Source: Lichenostomus cassidix
Taxonomy: Eukaryota > Chordata > Aves > Passeriformes > Meliphagidae
Direction: 5' to 3'
DNA length: 64,000 nucleotides
Assembly (NCBI GenBank): GCA_008360975.2
Contig: CM039182.1
Location: forward strand, 60,306,016 to 60,370,015
The notes under the pieces were generated by a model. The model had not been told where the DNA came from. It did no database searches and was given only the letters and a program-made list of their open reading frames with translations. Shown piece after piece: positions 37,039-50,054 of this stretch; position 1 is the stretch's first letter, and every line of letters begins with the position of its first letter. The position numbers were made by a program, and so were the translations under genes.

Positions 37039-38429
37039 TCAAGGGTATTCTCCTTGAAAATTTTTACCGCTAATACTCTAAAATATACTGCAGAATAAGG
37101 GATTACTGGATGCTAAATGTAGAAGTTCTTGTAAGTTTAGTGATAGGAATAACTTTTTCTTAAGCACAATCCAGGGTAGACCCCCTTGAGTGCACACCTG
37201 TTCCTCTCATGGTTCTCTTCTTTAATTCTCACACCTGCACAGGGTCTCCAACAGTGACTGCCTGCAATGGAAAAGCAGCCAGGAAATGCAAAGGCGAGCT
37301 TGCAGTGATGCTCAAAAAGGATTGGATTTGAAGGACCCTTAATGATTCTGACATGGGTGGAACTGAACTCAGCATCTTGAGGTTAAAGATTGGAGCATAA
37401 ACGTGTTATTTTTCTTCTGCCACTGCATGCTTGTACCAGGATGAGCTTCCTTGATAAGCCACTACAGATGTCACCCTCTTGTCTCATTCCTTTTTGTAGA
37501 ATCGTCCCTGATTTTAAAGGCTTTACATCAGACTGCAATTAAATGAAGGAAGCTTCATTATACTCTCAGTTCTCTGATACTACGTTTACATAATTGGTGC
37601 ATGCAAGATCACAATGGGTTTCCATGTGAGGCTCCACCCCCTAGTCAAGATTCACCAAGCACCTTAGCACCTCACCAACCACAATCTTTTCACCACTGAC
37701 ACTTGCTATTTGCAGCTCCCTGTACTTTTTAATATAAGACATTTTTCAAAACTATTCTACTGTAGCATCATTCTCCTCAGCTTCAGTAAATGCTAGATAA
37801 CACTGGCTGAAATCCTACAGTATTTTATTTCTCATCAGAACTTTTTAGAGTATCAAAACTGCCTCTGCAAAAATATTTGCTGATAAGTGATGAAATTAAT
37901 TAAAGGAAGGGAGATTATTTTGTGAAAATTCAGTCTTTGGTTTGTGCTTCAGTTTATTCTGTTCAAAATCAATACATCCAGCTCTGCAATAGCTAACTAA
38001 CAGCCTAGAATTAGTGCAATCAAATGGTTAAAAGTTAATTGAAACCAATGTGTGTAGAGATCATAGTGTGTTTTGTTTAGGGTTTTTTTTCCCCAAGCAG
38101 AGTGCTATGTGTTATTCAGTCACAGAGCATAAAACAGGTCAAAGTCAGCAAGTCACACGGAGAACAGGATTAATGCACTCTGGTGCTAGTGGGCTAACGC
38201 ACTGCAGCAACACACCGGTGGCTAAATATTTAAATTATATGTATGTCAGTGTGCAGAACAACTTGAATGCAACCTGCTCTTTCCTTAGTATAGTCCGGCT
38301 GTGAATCCTGAATAACATTCAAGTTCAGAGCAGCCCCCCCCTCTGACTATCACAGAGCTAACTGGCCTATTGTGGTGCTGCTGCCATTTTTCCCCTTCAT
38401 TTTTTCTCCCAGCATACTGGGGGTATTTT
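37039..38429. other. Unique non-coding sequence
   Basis: A run of nine C lies at 38,331-38,341. A vaguely tRNA-like T-arm on the minus strand near 37,350-37,395 was considered and rejected. No gene seen. Confidence 0.5.
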
Positions 38430-39060
38430 CAATTAAGAAGAATTCAATTTTGAATCACAGTTTTGCAAAGGGTTCAATGCTAATGAGTAAACATAGGAGG
38501 ACTCAGTAATAATAATTCATAAGCAGCAGGAAGAAAAGTGCTTGCTTTGTTGTTGGACTGGTTGCAGCCAGTTCATTTTATAGAATTTCATGCCAGCTAA
38601 ACTCCATAAATTTTTCACAATGATCATAAAACACTTTTTTATTTTATTTTTTTCCTTTTGTTGCTCTCCAGAGTTTATTCATTACACGTGAAGCATATCT
38701 GTGCTGTGAAATCCGTTACTAAATACCTCAGGACCTGTCATGCCACTGTAATTTAAATTGAATGTAACAATAATCCAGCCTGATTGCCCAGCTCACTAGT
38801 TAATGTGAGGATATTTGACTCTGTTAATCACCACAATAGCCAGGTCACATTTCCACCATTGCATAAGTAAACAGATTAACAGGCATGCAGTGCAGCCCTA
38901 GCAAACGCCTCGCCGGTGACATTTGCAGCACAGCAAGCTGCAGCCTCACCTCCAGAACAAGAAATTGGCTCTGGCACTGCAAAGCACAATTTTAATCATA
39001 TACATGAAAACCCAAAACTTTTAAAAAGGGACTTAGGTAAAATACACGTGCATTAGAGAA
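38430..39060. promoter_or_regulatory. Candidate conserved regulatory element
   Basis: About 630 bases free of recognised repeats with densely packed transcription-factor-like words: CAATTAAG, CTAATGAGTAAACA, CTAGTTAATG, GTTAATCACC, TTGCATAAGTAAACAG (POU/forkhead-like), and CCTCGCCGGTGAC, a local CpG-containing patch in otherwise CpG-poor DNA. No long open frame crosses it. Texture of this kind is usual in developmental enhancers inside gene deserts, but its function and conservation are inferred only. Confidence 0.35.
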
Positions 39061-39629
39061 TTAGCCATTCTGAGCATGGCACCCGAGGTGGCAGGCTTAT
39101 TCAGCACATGCATATTCACACACAGACCTCACTCTTTCTCACACTAAAGCTTTGCTGCCCATCTCAGAAATAGCTCAGGCTACGAAGAGATTTAGGTGGA
39201 TTGATTTTACATTATGTGAGGTCTGCCTCTCACTGTGCAACGTGTTATGATAATCAGATTTTCTGTGTTTTGCTCTTTACCTTGATCATACACTGGGCAT
39301 AACTGTGAGCAACTTCTAAATTCCAGTGCTGGCTACCTCTCAGGTCACAACTTTGGAATTTCCATGTTGGAACGAGTAAAAGATAACAGTAAGTGCTTAG
39401 CAAGACTTTTTTCCTTCTTTGTTTAGTATATGTATAGAAAAGAGGGAAAGGAAGAAAGAAAAAAGAAAGAAAGCGCAACAATGATGGTAAGAACCGATAA
39501 GATTCAATCAAGGGAGATCACAGGTTTGCTATTGTACCACTATTTTTCAAAATTGCCCTCCCCCTCTCATCTTAATCCACTTTATGTACCCAGCAGCCAG
39601 GATAAGAGCAGGAGTGGATAATATCATTT
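39061..39629. other. Unique non-coding sequence with A/G-rich patch
   Basis: An imperfect purine-rich stretch (GAAAG/GAAAA units) at 39,436-39,474. Nothing else recognised. Confidence 0.55.
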
Positions 39630-39900
39630 TGTTTTGTCCCAGCAATATGATGCTATCAGGGCGTTGGCTGTTCTTTTAATTAAGGGAGAACACGCTAACT
39701 TACTGGGCAAATATACGTAATAAATCTATTTCTGTATTATCTGGAAAGCGGCATTGTAAGAGCAAAAATCTTGAAATAAATCTAGGACTTTGTGATCTGT
39801 TTTGCACTCTGGTGTCTTGCCTGCCGTGGAAATGCTCTCTTTTAACAATGAAAAGGTTATATATCCACCATGACTTCTGTTTTGTGCATTTTATAGGAGG
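39630..39900. promoter_or_regulatory. Candidate conserved regulatory element
   Basis: Repeat-free block with TTTTAATTAAGG, CTATTTCTG (MEF2-like), ACGCTAAC, ATACGTAATAAATC and several isolated CpGs, and no long open frame. It lies 600 bases from the block at 38.43-39.06 kb, which it resembles in texture. Conservation is an inference from appearance. Confidence 0.25.
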
Positions 39901-42304
39901 TCCGAAGTCATCAGGGTCTCATCACGTTAAACCTGCCACCACTCAGCCTTAGTGGCTGATATGTATTTTTGACACAGAATAATCCAAGTAAGGTTACAGC
40001 CCAGCAACAGCAGGTCCCGTTGTATTTTTGCCTCCTGCTGTCTACCTTGTCCCCTTCTGTTATTTATTTTGAGGGACAGAAAAACAGGAAGAAAAAAAAA
40101 GACATTGCTGCTCAGCCAGTAGTAAAACTTCTTTTATGGGCTGGCCTTGTAGCCTAGCACTACTGACACCAAGGATTTGAGAGAGGATCCCAGAGAAGCA
40201 ATACACACAGCACTCCCTCGACTGCTCTAGCTCATGACCTGAGGGAAGTACCGAAGGAGCTCTCTTCATCTTTTTGCTGCCAGAAAAATGATTGGCTCAA
40301 CACAGGTTCAAGGATGAGAGACACCAAGCCAGGGACAGGGAGGGACATCACTTATTGAGAGGGCTAGGAGGACAAAACAATTTCTCTTGCAAAGAAAGAG
40401 GGGAAAAAAACCTGAGAGCAAATATTATAATAGGACAAGAGAATGTATCATCAACCAGAACAGAAAGTTATGACATATTTTTTCCCCTAAGAAAATGCTT
40501 ATAGTTCACACAACATGTAAAGCACTGCCACTATTGAATGAGGCTGAAAACAAAGCTGACTTAGTGGTTTCACATGCTTTTATATAACCCTATAATTTTT
40601 TAAAGCACTTTGTTTCATAAAATGAAATTATGCAGGCAATTAGTCTATACTGTGCACTAACCCCTGTTACGCCTTGGCTAGGAAAGGGAATTTGAAAGAA
40701 CAGAGTTATTTCATTTAAAAACAGGTTATTTTGTATGCTCCGCAAGATTTTCCTTTAAAAGTGTTACATTTACTATACAAATGAATTATTTCATTGGTCT
40801 TCTTCATGAATGCTTTGAAAACCATTCAAAGATGGCATATACTTGGGTATATCTCAATCCAGAGCCAAAAACTCTATCTGTCACTTGGGAAAATAGGTAA
40901 AGTAGAGGAGCGTGGTGACTTGTACTGGAGCTGGAGCCCTTTACACAGACATCCAGGGCAGGTGTGGGCTGGAAACTCACTGAGAATCAGCTGGTCTAGC
41001 ATTGCTTCACCATGGCTCTCTGAAAACCTGGCTTACACATAATATAAGGAAAGAAGGTAAGAACAGAACTGGAATGGACAAAGAAGCATACTTCCTCATA
41101 GTCCAAAGTAATGGTCACCACTTCCTGTAACCTGCTTCTTGCTCAGACAGGGAGATCCCAGACAGGAGACTCCCTGCATTCAACAGACCTGTGGGAAGAT
41201 AGAGGAAATTAGGTTGAAGTGTTTGATCCTTAAAGGGCTCTGAAATGTTTCAGCGTCACAATGGAATGTTTTGTTTTTCTTGTTGTTATTGTTATCTGGT
41301 CTTGTCACTGGCAAGTCTGATCTACCAACTCCAACAGATCTGAGCAGGGATTGTTTAAAGGGCAGGCAGATACCATCAGCTCTCTCTGGGTTTCAGGCTT
41401 TCTCCTGGACTTTGGAAAAGAAGTTGAAAAGACCTGCTTTACCAGTAGAAGCAGTGCCTTCAGAGTTGCCTGGAATTCTTCAGCTTGCATGGTTTAATGC
41501 AACATTTAAAAGTGTCCCAATACATTTCTGCCCTTTTTCAGAACTAGAGAAGAGCCTGCAGAGGAGCCTGTTAAAGAAGTTTAACCTCCTGGTCTAAATG
41601 CCACTACAACACACTAGAAAGAAAGTTCTCACAGTTCCAGAAGACATGGAAGTGAGATAACAAATATACATTGGATATTTCACCCTGAAGAATACACCAC
41701 ACTACAAAGACACCAAAGGCAGAGTTTTCTGGAGCAAAATATGAGGCTATGACAAATTGATGAAGAGGAATCTGAGAGCATTGTTTGTCTTCTGGCAAAT
41801 CTTACCCAAAATTTAGGTTCACACAAAAGCTTGATACCAGAAATTTATTTCAGTTTTGGAGGATGTTTACTTCCATTGCTCCTACACTAAGCAGAGGTCA
41901 TAGGCGACACTGTGCACTACTGCAAATTCTCCAAATATGTAAGCTCCCCATACCCAACATTTACACTGCAGCATCTGAGGTATTCAGACTAATTCTGCTT
42001 GGGCTGAGATGCTGTCACAGCCTCTTGCATATGCCAGGTCATTAAACATGTGCTGGGTCTGTCTAAGCATGGTACAACATTTGGGCTAATTTGCACCTAG
42101 GTACTTCCATTTCTGAAATGTTCATTGAAGTGTTCATTGTCTGTTGTGCATAGAATAGCAATACTGCAAGGGTGCTTCTTCTAGGATAGTAAAACAGAAC
42201 ATAAAATGATAGCTAAATGGCATCCAGTTGCCAATCATTAATAATCAAGAACTCAAATGTCTTTGGCTTGTAGGAAGAGGACAGAAATCACTCTGACTTA
42301 CATG
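39901..42304. other. Unique non-coding sequence
   Basis: No gene or repeat family recognised. A 108-codon plus-strand frame at 41,271-41,597 opens with a Phe/Leu-rich run resembling a signal peptide but continues without any domain; it is treated as chance. Confidence 0.5.
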
Positions 42305-42357
42305 ATATTATATTATATATTATTTATATTATATTATATTATATTATATATTATAAT
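42305..42357. repeat. (ATTAT)n-type AT microsatellite
   Basis: AT-only tract built from ATTAT/TATAT units, about 50 bases, directly upstream of CCTTTCCTCC. Confidence 0.9.
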
Positions 42358-43373
42358 CCTTTCCTCCAACATTTTTAGTTACCTTCATCACAGGCTACAT
42401 TCTGTTCCCCAGAACAGTTCTAATTTAGATGAAACAAAGTACCGAAATTGTCTTTTTTTCCTATATGCTTTTTATTCCATCAGGATAAGGTATATTAAAC
42501 AAGCATTCTCCAAAAATGTTAATACTCCTCAAATACCTTTCATATAACTTCAAACGAAGCATTAAATTATACAATTTTACAGAGCTACAAAGGGTTTAAC
42601 TTGTTCCATGTGTTTTTATAAGTACTGAAGAAGAAAACTATCCATGAAATAATAACATGGCAGAGTAGATCAGGTGAAAGGAATCAAAATGCATGGAGAG
42701 CTCTTCAGTCTAGTCACAGGTTCAAGTTCTGTCAATGACACCTGACATTCCAGTAGCAAAATACACCTTGATAACTATAGGTGTCAGTGAAGGGCAGAGC
42801 TCGGGAGAGCTGCTCATTGAAACATTACCCACTGATTTTCCTCTTCAGCTTAATACTGCTTGCCCGTTTTCTTTAAACTTTCCCAAAGAGGAGCCAGTTT
42901 GTCTCCAATTTGATCAGAAATCACTGAGACTGATGAAACATTAGGTGTTGATAGCCAGTTTCTCTTAATCCCAACTATTTATCTCTGATAGCCTTTCAGA
43001 TGTAGAGAACTTTTGAAAGGGAGGATAAGCAGGTGAGTAGGTGCCACTGCTGTCCAAGTGATGCCAGTGGTGGCAGGACTGAGTGAACTTGGAGTTCTTG
43101 CTTGCCCCTGTATATTTAAAAGCATTAGCAAAACTAACTGCATCACTGGGGTGATTAGAAGGTAGTAGCCTCATGTTGAAAACATGGAAATGGACTCACT
43201 GTTGTTGTCTTAAGTTTGCCTTTAGCTGGTTTTCATGGTCCCTGTTGCAATCATAGGCAACCTTCTAGGCTGCTGTTTTCCAAGGTTTGAGAGAAGCCAG
43301 ATGTAGTTGCTAAATGTTATGATGTGGTCAGCAAGAAAATATGCAGTATCACAGCCCTCTAATGCTTGGCAAT
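42358..43373. other. Unique non-coding sequence
   Basis: Nothing recognised. Open frames are under 80 codons. Confidence 0.55.
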
Positions 43374-43404
43374 GTTATATACCACCAGAGGGGTGGTATA
43401 TAAC
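43374..43404. repeat. 13-bp perfect inverted repeat (hairpin)
   Basis: GTTATATACCACC at 43374-43386 and its exact reverse complement GGTGGTATATAAC at 43392-43404, with a 5-base loop AGAGG. It is the cleanest hairpin I noticed in the window. No longer element frames it, and the arms do not extend outward. Confidence 0.85.
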
Positions 43405-43416
43405 AAGGGGGTATGG

Positions 43417-43450
43417 TTTTTTTGCCAAGCTGGTTTTTTTGTCAAGCTGG
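43417..43450. repeat. 17-bp tandem duplication
   Basis: TTTTTTTGCCAAGCTGG (43417-43433) is followed directly by TTTTTTTGTCAAGCTGG (43434-43450), with one difference. It lies only 13 bases after the hairpin at 43374-43404. Confidence 0.85.
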
Positions 43451-44375
43451 TCTGATTGCAGAATAATCTCTTTGTAAAGATAAAACATTGCACCGGGTTG
43501 TGAGACATTCTGGTGGAGGGCCATATGAACTACAGAACTCAGCTGAGATAAGACTGCAGCAAGAGTATTCAGAATGCATTTGCTTTGTATCAAAGTGTAC
43601 ATATGAATTTCTTTCTATATTTACTGGGAAAAAAAAGGGCAAGAATCTGGGTTTTAATGGTGATGACTTTGCCTGTCTCCTTTGCTTCTAAAGATGCAGA
43701 TTGTATCTAATGTTATTTTAAAGTATTTATGCAGACTTATGATGGGATCTTCAAATTAGTTTAAATAGCTCTGTTTGCTGCTTCAAACGAAAACTTTGCC
43801 TTTGTGTTCTCAACTCTTATCTTACTGATCATCCAAAAAGGGAATTATGGAAATTAATTTATAGGCATACCCTTCTTTCCCCTACAGCCAGGCCTGAGCA
43901 GTGCAAAGAGACACCTAATTTGTAGCATGAAGAGTTGACGCAGCAGTGACATAAACAGTCGGCATTATTCAGGGCTTCTGGCTACCCCTCCAAATGCTCC
44001 TCAGCCCACAGAGAGCCCTCTTCACCATTCAGGTGACTCCATGGTTCACGTTATTCCCCAACTTGTCCTCAGAGAAAAACTCCTCATGAAGTAGTACTTC
44101 CCTGCAATTCCCCAAAATCAAGCTGAGCTAACAAGGCACGTTTCTCCCCATTGAGCAGAAAATGTTCCAAATGCAAGGTGTGTGCAAGACAATGAACATG
44201 GCAAAACCCGTGGTTTAAAAAGGCTTATGTTACGTGGTTTGTACTATCTAAACAGGCATTGTAGATATTTAAGAAAAAAGTCTTTACTGTTTTAATATCC
44301 ATGATATCTTATGGACTGATTACAAAAAACAAGAGCTGCCCAAAGATTCACATGAAGTCTTCAAACAGAAAGATT
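43451..44375. other. Unique non-coding sequence
   Basis: No repeat family, exon or RNA gene recognised. Confidence 0.55.
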
Positions 44376-44405
44376 AAAAAAAAAAAAAAAAAAGAAAAAA
44401 GAAAA
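44376..44405. repeat. Poly-A tract
   Basis: Eighteen A, then two further A runs interrupted by single G. No LINE or SINE body precedes it, and I found no flanking direct repeats, so it is read as a simple repeat. Confidence 0.9.
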
Positions 44406-47400
44406 TACTACAGTGCTATTCAAGAACTACTTGGCAACAGTGAAACAGTGTTCTAGTCATAAATCCAAAATACAGCACCATATGGGCACAGAATCTGAGG
44501 ATAAGAACCACTGTGATTATTAATGCACCCCAACATTATGCATCTTGGAACATTAAGACTCAACCTTAAGGCTGTTCTGTTGTGCCTGAGTGTCCACAGC
44601 AGTCCCCAGTGAACTATTTCAGGATGTAAGTACTGCCAGAGCATGAAGGCAGTCTGCCCATGTCCCATTTTTCTAGGTAGTAACATTCCAGTGAGGAGCT
44701 GTTAACCCAGTGCAGTCTGGCACTGTGGTTCTGGGTTGCTGAGGCAAGTCAGCATTGTGTCTTTTTGGAGCCAGAAAGTAGCCATCATGGAACAGCTGCA
44801 GTGAGGCTTCTGTTTGACCTCAAATCCAAACAAAAAATAGCTGTTAGCATGCCATTTTTTATGTCCAGGAAGAAGAATCAAATCTATTTATTTTTGCCAA
44901 ACCCATGTGAACAGGACTTTCCAGATATAATGTTTCCAGAAGTCTTTAGTGAAATATTTGGGTAACACAGAAATGGGAACCAAACTCCAGAGACTGCATT
45001 AAGAAGACAACTCTACTATCTTGTGTCTGGGTCTGTCTTAGATTACCATAATTGGTATCTGTTACTGTCTTTTTGAATGCAACCAGACATTCCTACTCGG
45101 ACCAAATATGCTGCAGGAGATGCAGAACATATACAATTCTCTTTACTGTGCTAAAATAGCAATTAAATTCCAACAGTAAGATTCACATTTACCACCTCCT
45201 CAATGTAAAGGCAGCCACATTGGGGTCCAGATTTTCTACTGATGTTGCTGAGTATTTCCTCAGTTCTCTTGTATTGCTGTTTTCCTATGCAATTTGAAGA
45301 GAGGACAAAAAATGATTAAGAGGGAAATAGCATCCTTCTTAAAAGTCATCATGTCTTTGACTTGATGCAATGGAGGTTACTGGAAGAAATACCCTCGTCT
45401 CAGTGCTGCACATATGAATATCTTTTATCAGCTGCAAAATCTATCTGAAGGTTGTTCACAGCTTGTTGGAGTTGATCAAATTTGTTGAAAGGGAGAATTC
45501 TTCTGATCTGGCAGACAGTGAATATTTGGACAGCATCTGCTTATTTTATCTCTGAAGTGGGCACTTAGTTCTTGATGATTTCTATATGTAACTGCTTACA
45601 AGGTATCTACAAACAATCCAATGTGCTGGTTTGGAGGCCAGAAACATATGGTGCTCTTCATTAGTCTCAGCAATCACACAGACCGAACAGAGACAGATAG
45701 TCCAAACAGGAACCGTGAAATGCCACAGCCGTGAAAGGGAACGTTTTAATTCCCAGTCGCATTATTTGCTCACACAATCATCACCAAACCTTGTAACTAC
45801 CAGTGCACAGTAACAGCGTTCCCTGAAAAGGCTTCTAAACTCTACTTTTCACTATGATTGCTCAGGGCACCAGTACAGACTTAGCAACTTTAATGGTCTG
45901 AACCCAGGTCTCAGCAAACCGGGGATGTAATTAAGGGAACATGTGAGTTATTTTCCCTTTCTTTTTATATGGAGATTCTTTTTCTTACCTCATTTTGTTG
46001 GCTTTACTGTAGACACTTAAATTCAAAATAGTGCTTTCCAGGAGCTTCAAACTGAATTCTATAAAATTAGGAAAGCAATAAGCACAGAACAAATGAGTGC
46101 TTCTTTAATGCACTCAGAAAGGGTAAAATAAGCCTAAAGGCTAAACTTCTACATTTTCCATGTAGAAAGCCTGATATGATATCAAATTAAATAGGTGAAA
46201 AAGGATCTCTTTGAATTTAGTTTTTGTAATAGGTCAGGCCTACAGCATGATTAGTCAAAATGTTAATGAGAATACCTCAGTGTTGCTGTCACTTATAAAT
46301 ACTACTGAAAAAAACAGATTGAAAATAGCTTCCACTATCAATGCTTGCTTTTAATATAGCTGAGAGTTTGAGTTTTGGTTTTACCTTTTCTAAGAGTGAG
46401 CCCTTATTTTAGAACTTGTATTCTGCATTTCCTCTTTTCTTAAAATGTCATCAGCAGATATCATTTTGCAAGAGGTCTATAGTAACACAAAAGCGATTGG
46501 TAAAGTAGGTATTTCCATGAACCAAAAATAGAAAGGGTAGTCATCCACCTTTAGCTGGAGTCTTGATATAAGAATAGCTATAACTATAGCTTTGCAGCAC
46601 TGGTCAGTGAATCCTCACAGTCATCCTATGAAGTCAGGTATGACATCAATATTTTCAGTTAAAAAAGGAGAATACTAGACCAAGGTATTCTGGTATCAGT
46701 TCTGACGGCTCACACTGCTACATAACAGCAATTCTTTTGAAAAGAAAATTTAAGTGCTGTTGTTGACATATTCATTACTGAAAATTTAGTCATGTTTCTT
46801 CTTATGACTGGGATTTAGGAAAGTCAGGATTATTTCTGTAAAGCACACTACAAATGACAAAGCGGTGCACGAACTTCTGCACTCCCCCCAGTGTATGCAC
46901 ACCTTTAATTAAGTATATTCCACTGAGACTTCTAAACACTGCTGTTGACACTTACTGTCGCTTGTGAGGATAAACAGATGTCAGTTTTAAAGTTAGGATC
47001 CAGCAGACAGTGATCTGGAAGTAGAAACATCTGTGTCTTTAAGTGAACTCCTTTGGCAATTCTAGTTGTGAATATACAGCTCAGGGCCGTATAAATTTGG
47101 GAAAACAGGCCATGAAGTGACCTTTCCCGCTTTTGACTGTGCTCTCCATCTCTCTTCAGGAGGCCTGGCTTGCACTGCTACGTTCACCAGCTGTATGATT
47201 AGTCCTGGAGCAGAATGGATTCGCTGATTCCAGACAATGTTTCAAGGTGCCTACCTCCAGACAGTTTGACCTGGATTTACAGAAGAGAACTTATATTCCA
47301 ATTTCTAGGTGCAGATGCACTTCAGAACATAAATATCACCAGTCTAAAATCCCTGAGCATTTTCAGCAATTTACCTGTTTCCAAGACTGAATGAAAAGTT

Positions 47401-49302
47401 GTGGGTCCCTACAACTGAAAAGTTTGCTTTCAGTCTTATATTTATGTCTCTTTAGAAAAGGAGTGTCATATTCCTTGCATTTTTTTCTCCATTATGCTTC
47501 AGAATATGCTTTGAAGAACCTATCTGGCCTGTAAGGTGGCTGAGCTTTGTTCTCACATTGAGCTACTACTGAAAGTTTAAAACAATATTAAACCTGAAGC
47601 AATGCCCCCGTTTTCTGTGACAGCTTCTTCTGACCTGACTTCAGTTTCTATCCACCAGTTACATTTGATCTGGATAAAAACCAGTCTTTTTCTAACTTCT
47701 CCTCTCCCTCTCTAAGTTGATGAAGCTTTTCCTGTGCTTCAGATAGGAAATGACCAACCCTCTTTCCAGACATAGGATGTCTTTGGTAATATCTTTGTGC
47801 TAATGATAATTCTCACTTTAAAGTTGGCTAAAACATAGTTAAAAAAACTAGTAAAAAATTTCAGTTTCTGATACACATTATTATGATGGGAAACTCAGTA
47901 GACATTGAAAGTGAAAAAGATATCATTAATGTTTGTCAGAAATAATTAACTCTAACATGCAAGGGCTTTATTTTACTATGTAATATTTATTTGCTTTGTG
48001 AACATTCGTTTCAACGTGTATCTAAACTTTCACTAAAAGTTGCTATGAAATAGCTATTTGTAGTCAAAAAAGAAATGTTGAGCTGATGTGGTCATACATT
48101 AAACCATAAATGAATTTAATTCATGGGGCAAAAAATTAAATATCAATTGCAAATTAAATTTTTACTATATGGAAAAACAAATGTTTGCCACACTATATGT
48201 CCTAGGTAAAATAGCTGATTTGCTTCAAAGATTATTTCTAAAAGGAAAGCGTAAGTTTCTGTTACAAGAAAAGTTTTATTCTGTTCACTGTTGTTACCCT
48301 CAAAGACCTTTTCTGCATGATCTAAAAGATTGCCCTTGTTGCAGCCTATCGTGCTCCAAGTTTTCATAACTAGCAGGGTAACACAACAGTCAGATTCTCT
48401 GGGACACTGGTAGGAGGCACAGGTAAATCCTGTGTTACCTTTGCTATTTCAGAGCAACATTGCATTTCAAACTCCATAGATATGTAACTGTAGAGAAGTG
48501 TAGTCCTGTGTAAGTCCTGACTTCGCAGAGCACAGGTGCTGCTTTTTAAGTATGTCCTTAAATACTTGGCCAAAATTGGTAATGCTGATGGCTGTAGCCA
48601 TATTTTCTTAAGCCCCTGTCTTCCCTAGTGAGGGAGAATTCCAAACTTGACCTACCATATGAACTAGGTCCTAACATGAGCTGGCAGAGGAGATGCCACT
48701 TCTCTTATGAATATGCATGAGACAATACAGGCTATACCCTCTAAAACCAGGTTATAGGGTCTTACCCTGTCCAGCCATTTCTGCATGGTGGGCTGGCTGT
48801 TCAAAGATAATAATCTCTACAGAGTTTCGGAAAGCTGTCTTAGCAATTCTGTGAAGCAAAATATTCCTTTGTTCTTCTTTCAATATTGTTAACTTTGGGG
48901 TTTTGGTTTTTTTCTCTCACTTGCCTCCCCTCCTATTATTCTGCTTTGCAGGCACAATCAGACCATGAGATGAGGCACACACAGTTTTTTTCTAGATTCA
49001 AATGTTTTTAATATCTTCTTCAGGACAGCAGAAACTGTCTGGAAATGGCCTTCTACATCCAGCACAGTTTTTTTTCCTTATTTTTTAAAGCATTGTCCTT
49101 TGAAATGTATTTGGGCTTTTTTCAGCACTTCCTCCCAATAAGTCAGCTTGATGCTTTTTATCTCCCTTGCTGGGGCAGAGAATGTCTGATAACACTAGTG
49201 AAAGAATTCCATGTTTAAAAATTAAAAATTTTATGGGATATTTCAAGGTGAAGAAATTCTGTAATTTATTGGTGAGAAAAATAAATGTGTTGAGAGCTGG
49301 GG
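44406..49302. other. Unique AT-rich non-coding sequence
   Basis: The longest stretch of the window without a repeat or candidate element. Open frames stay under about 80 codons. Scattered T runs occur around 48,900 and 49,067-49,086. Nothing recognised. Confidence 0.5.
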
Positions 49303-49626
49303 TAAAACATGTCCTGTGAGGAGCAGCTGAAGGAGCTGGGTTTGTTTAATCTGCAGAAACGGAGGCTCAGGGAGAACCTTATCTCTCTCCACAAACACCA
49401 GAAAGGAGGCTGTTGTGAAGTGGGGGTCTGTCTCTTCTGCCATGTCTCAAGGATAAGAGGAAGAGGCTTTAAGTTGTGCAAGGGGAAGTTCAGGTTAGAT
49501 ATTAGAAAATGTGTTCTCACTGGAAAAGTTGTTAAGCATGGGAATAACTTATCTAGGGAGATGGTGGAGTCGCCATCTCTGGGGGTTTGAAGATGTCTTC
49601 CAATCCTGACAACTCTGTGACTCTTG
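49303..49626 (+). mobile_element. CR1 LINE 3' end with C-terminal ORF2 remnant
   Basis: The plus-strand frame 49309-49590 is open for 93 codons and matches the C-terminal end of CR1 ORF2. Recognisable blocks are EEQLKELGLFNLQKRRLREN, GGCCEVGVCLF, GFKLCKGKFRLDIRK and EMVESPSLGV, corresponding to the family's [37 protein letters not shown] and EVVESPSLEVF. After GTTTGAAGATG the sequence jumps to TCTTCCAATCCTGACAACTC and TGTGACTCT, the CR1 3' terminus with its 8-base tail repeat, so roughly 70-100 bases of 3' untranslated sequence are deleted. The copy is truncated 5', as most CR1 copies are, and cannot move by itself. The open frame is a leftover, not a host gene. Confidence 0.93.
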
Positions 49627-50050
49627 GTTGATTTATATTTATGGCCAACAAAGAAGAAGAATTGAGTGAATGCATCTCTGTGAAGTGTTTTCAGCCTACT
49701 GATAGATAGGTGGGGGGCAAGTAGTTGGAAGGATTATAAGGACAGGAAAGGGAACCTAGCATCCCATAACTATCACAGGAAGAGCTCAGTTTAAGAACTG
49801 GAAAATGCCAAAGAACTAAAAAGAAAAGTAACAGTAGACACAATGAGATATCAGAAAGTTGTACGTGGGGGTGGATTTTTTTTCAGTGGAGAGAGTGGAT
49901 AGTGAATAATTGAAAATTAAATTACTATATGACAAGTACAAGCAAAAAGTAATTTTTGGAAGATTATTGAGTAGAAAAATATACAGTGATGAGACAAAAG
50001 ACACCTGAATATTTGTTTGTGAACATGGGTGTATAACCAGAAGGACCAAG
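49627..50050. other. Unique non-coding sequence
   Basis: Nothing recognised between the CR1 copy and the GC-richer patch that follows. Confidence 0.55.
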
Positions 50051-50054
50051 GTGA

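Noticed and set aside
37335..37400. Minus-strand tRNA-Lys-like anticodon and T-arm
   Set aside because: Hand alignment needs several gaps and matches only about 60 percent of the positions. The D arm and acceptor stem are not found.
44376..44405. Poly-A tract as the tail of a processed pseudogene
   Set aside because: No coding-like body upstream and no flanking direct repeats.
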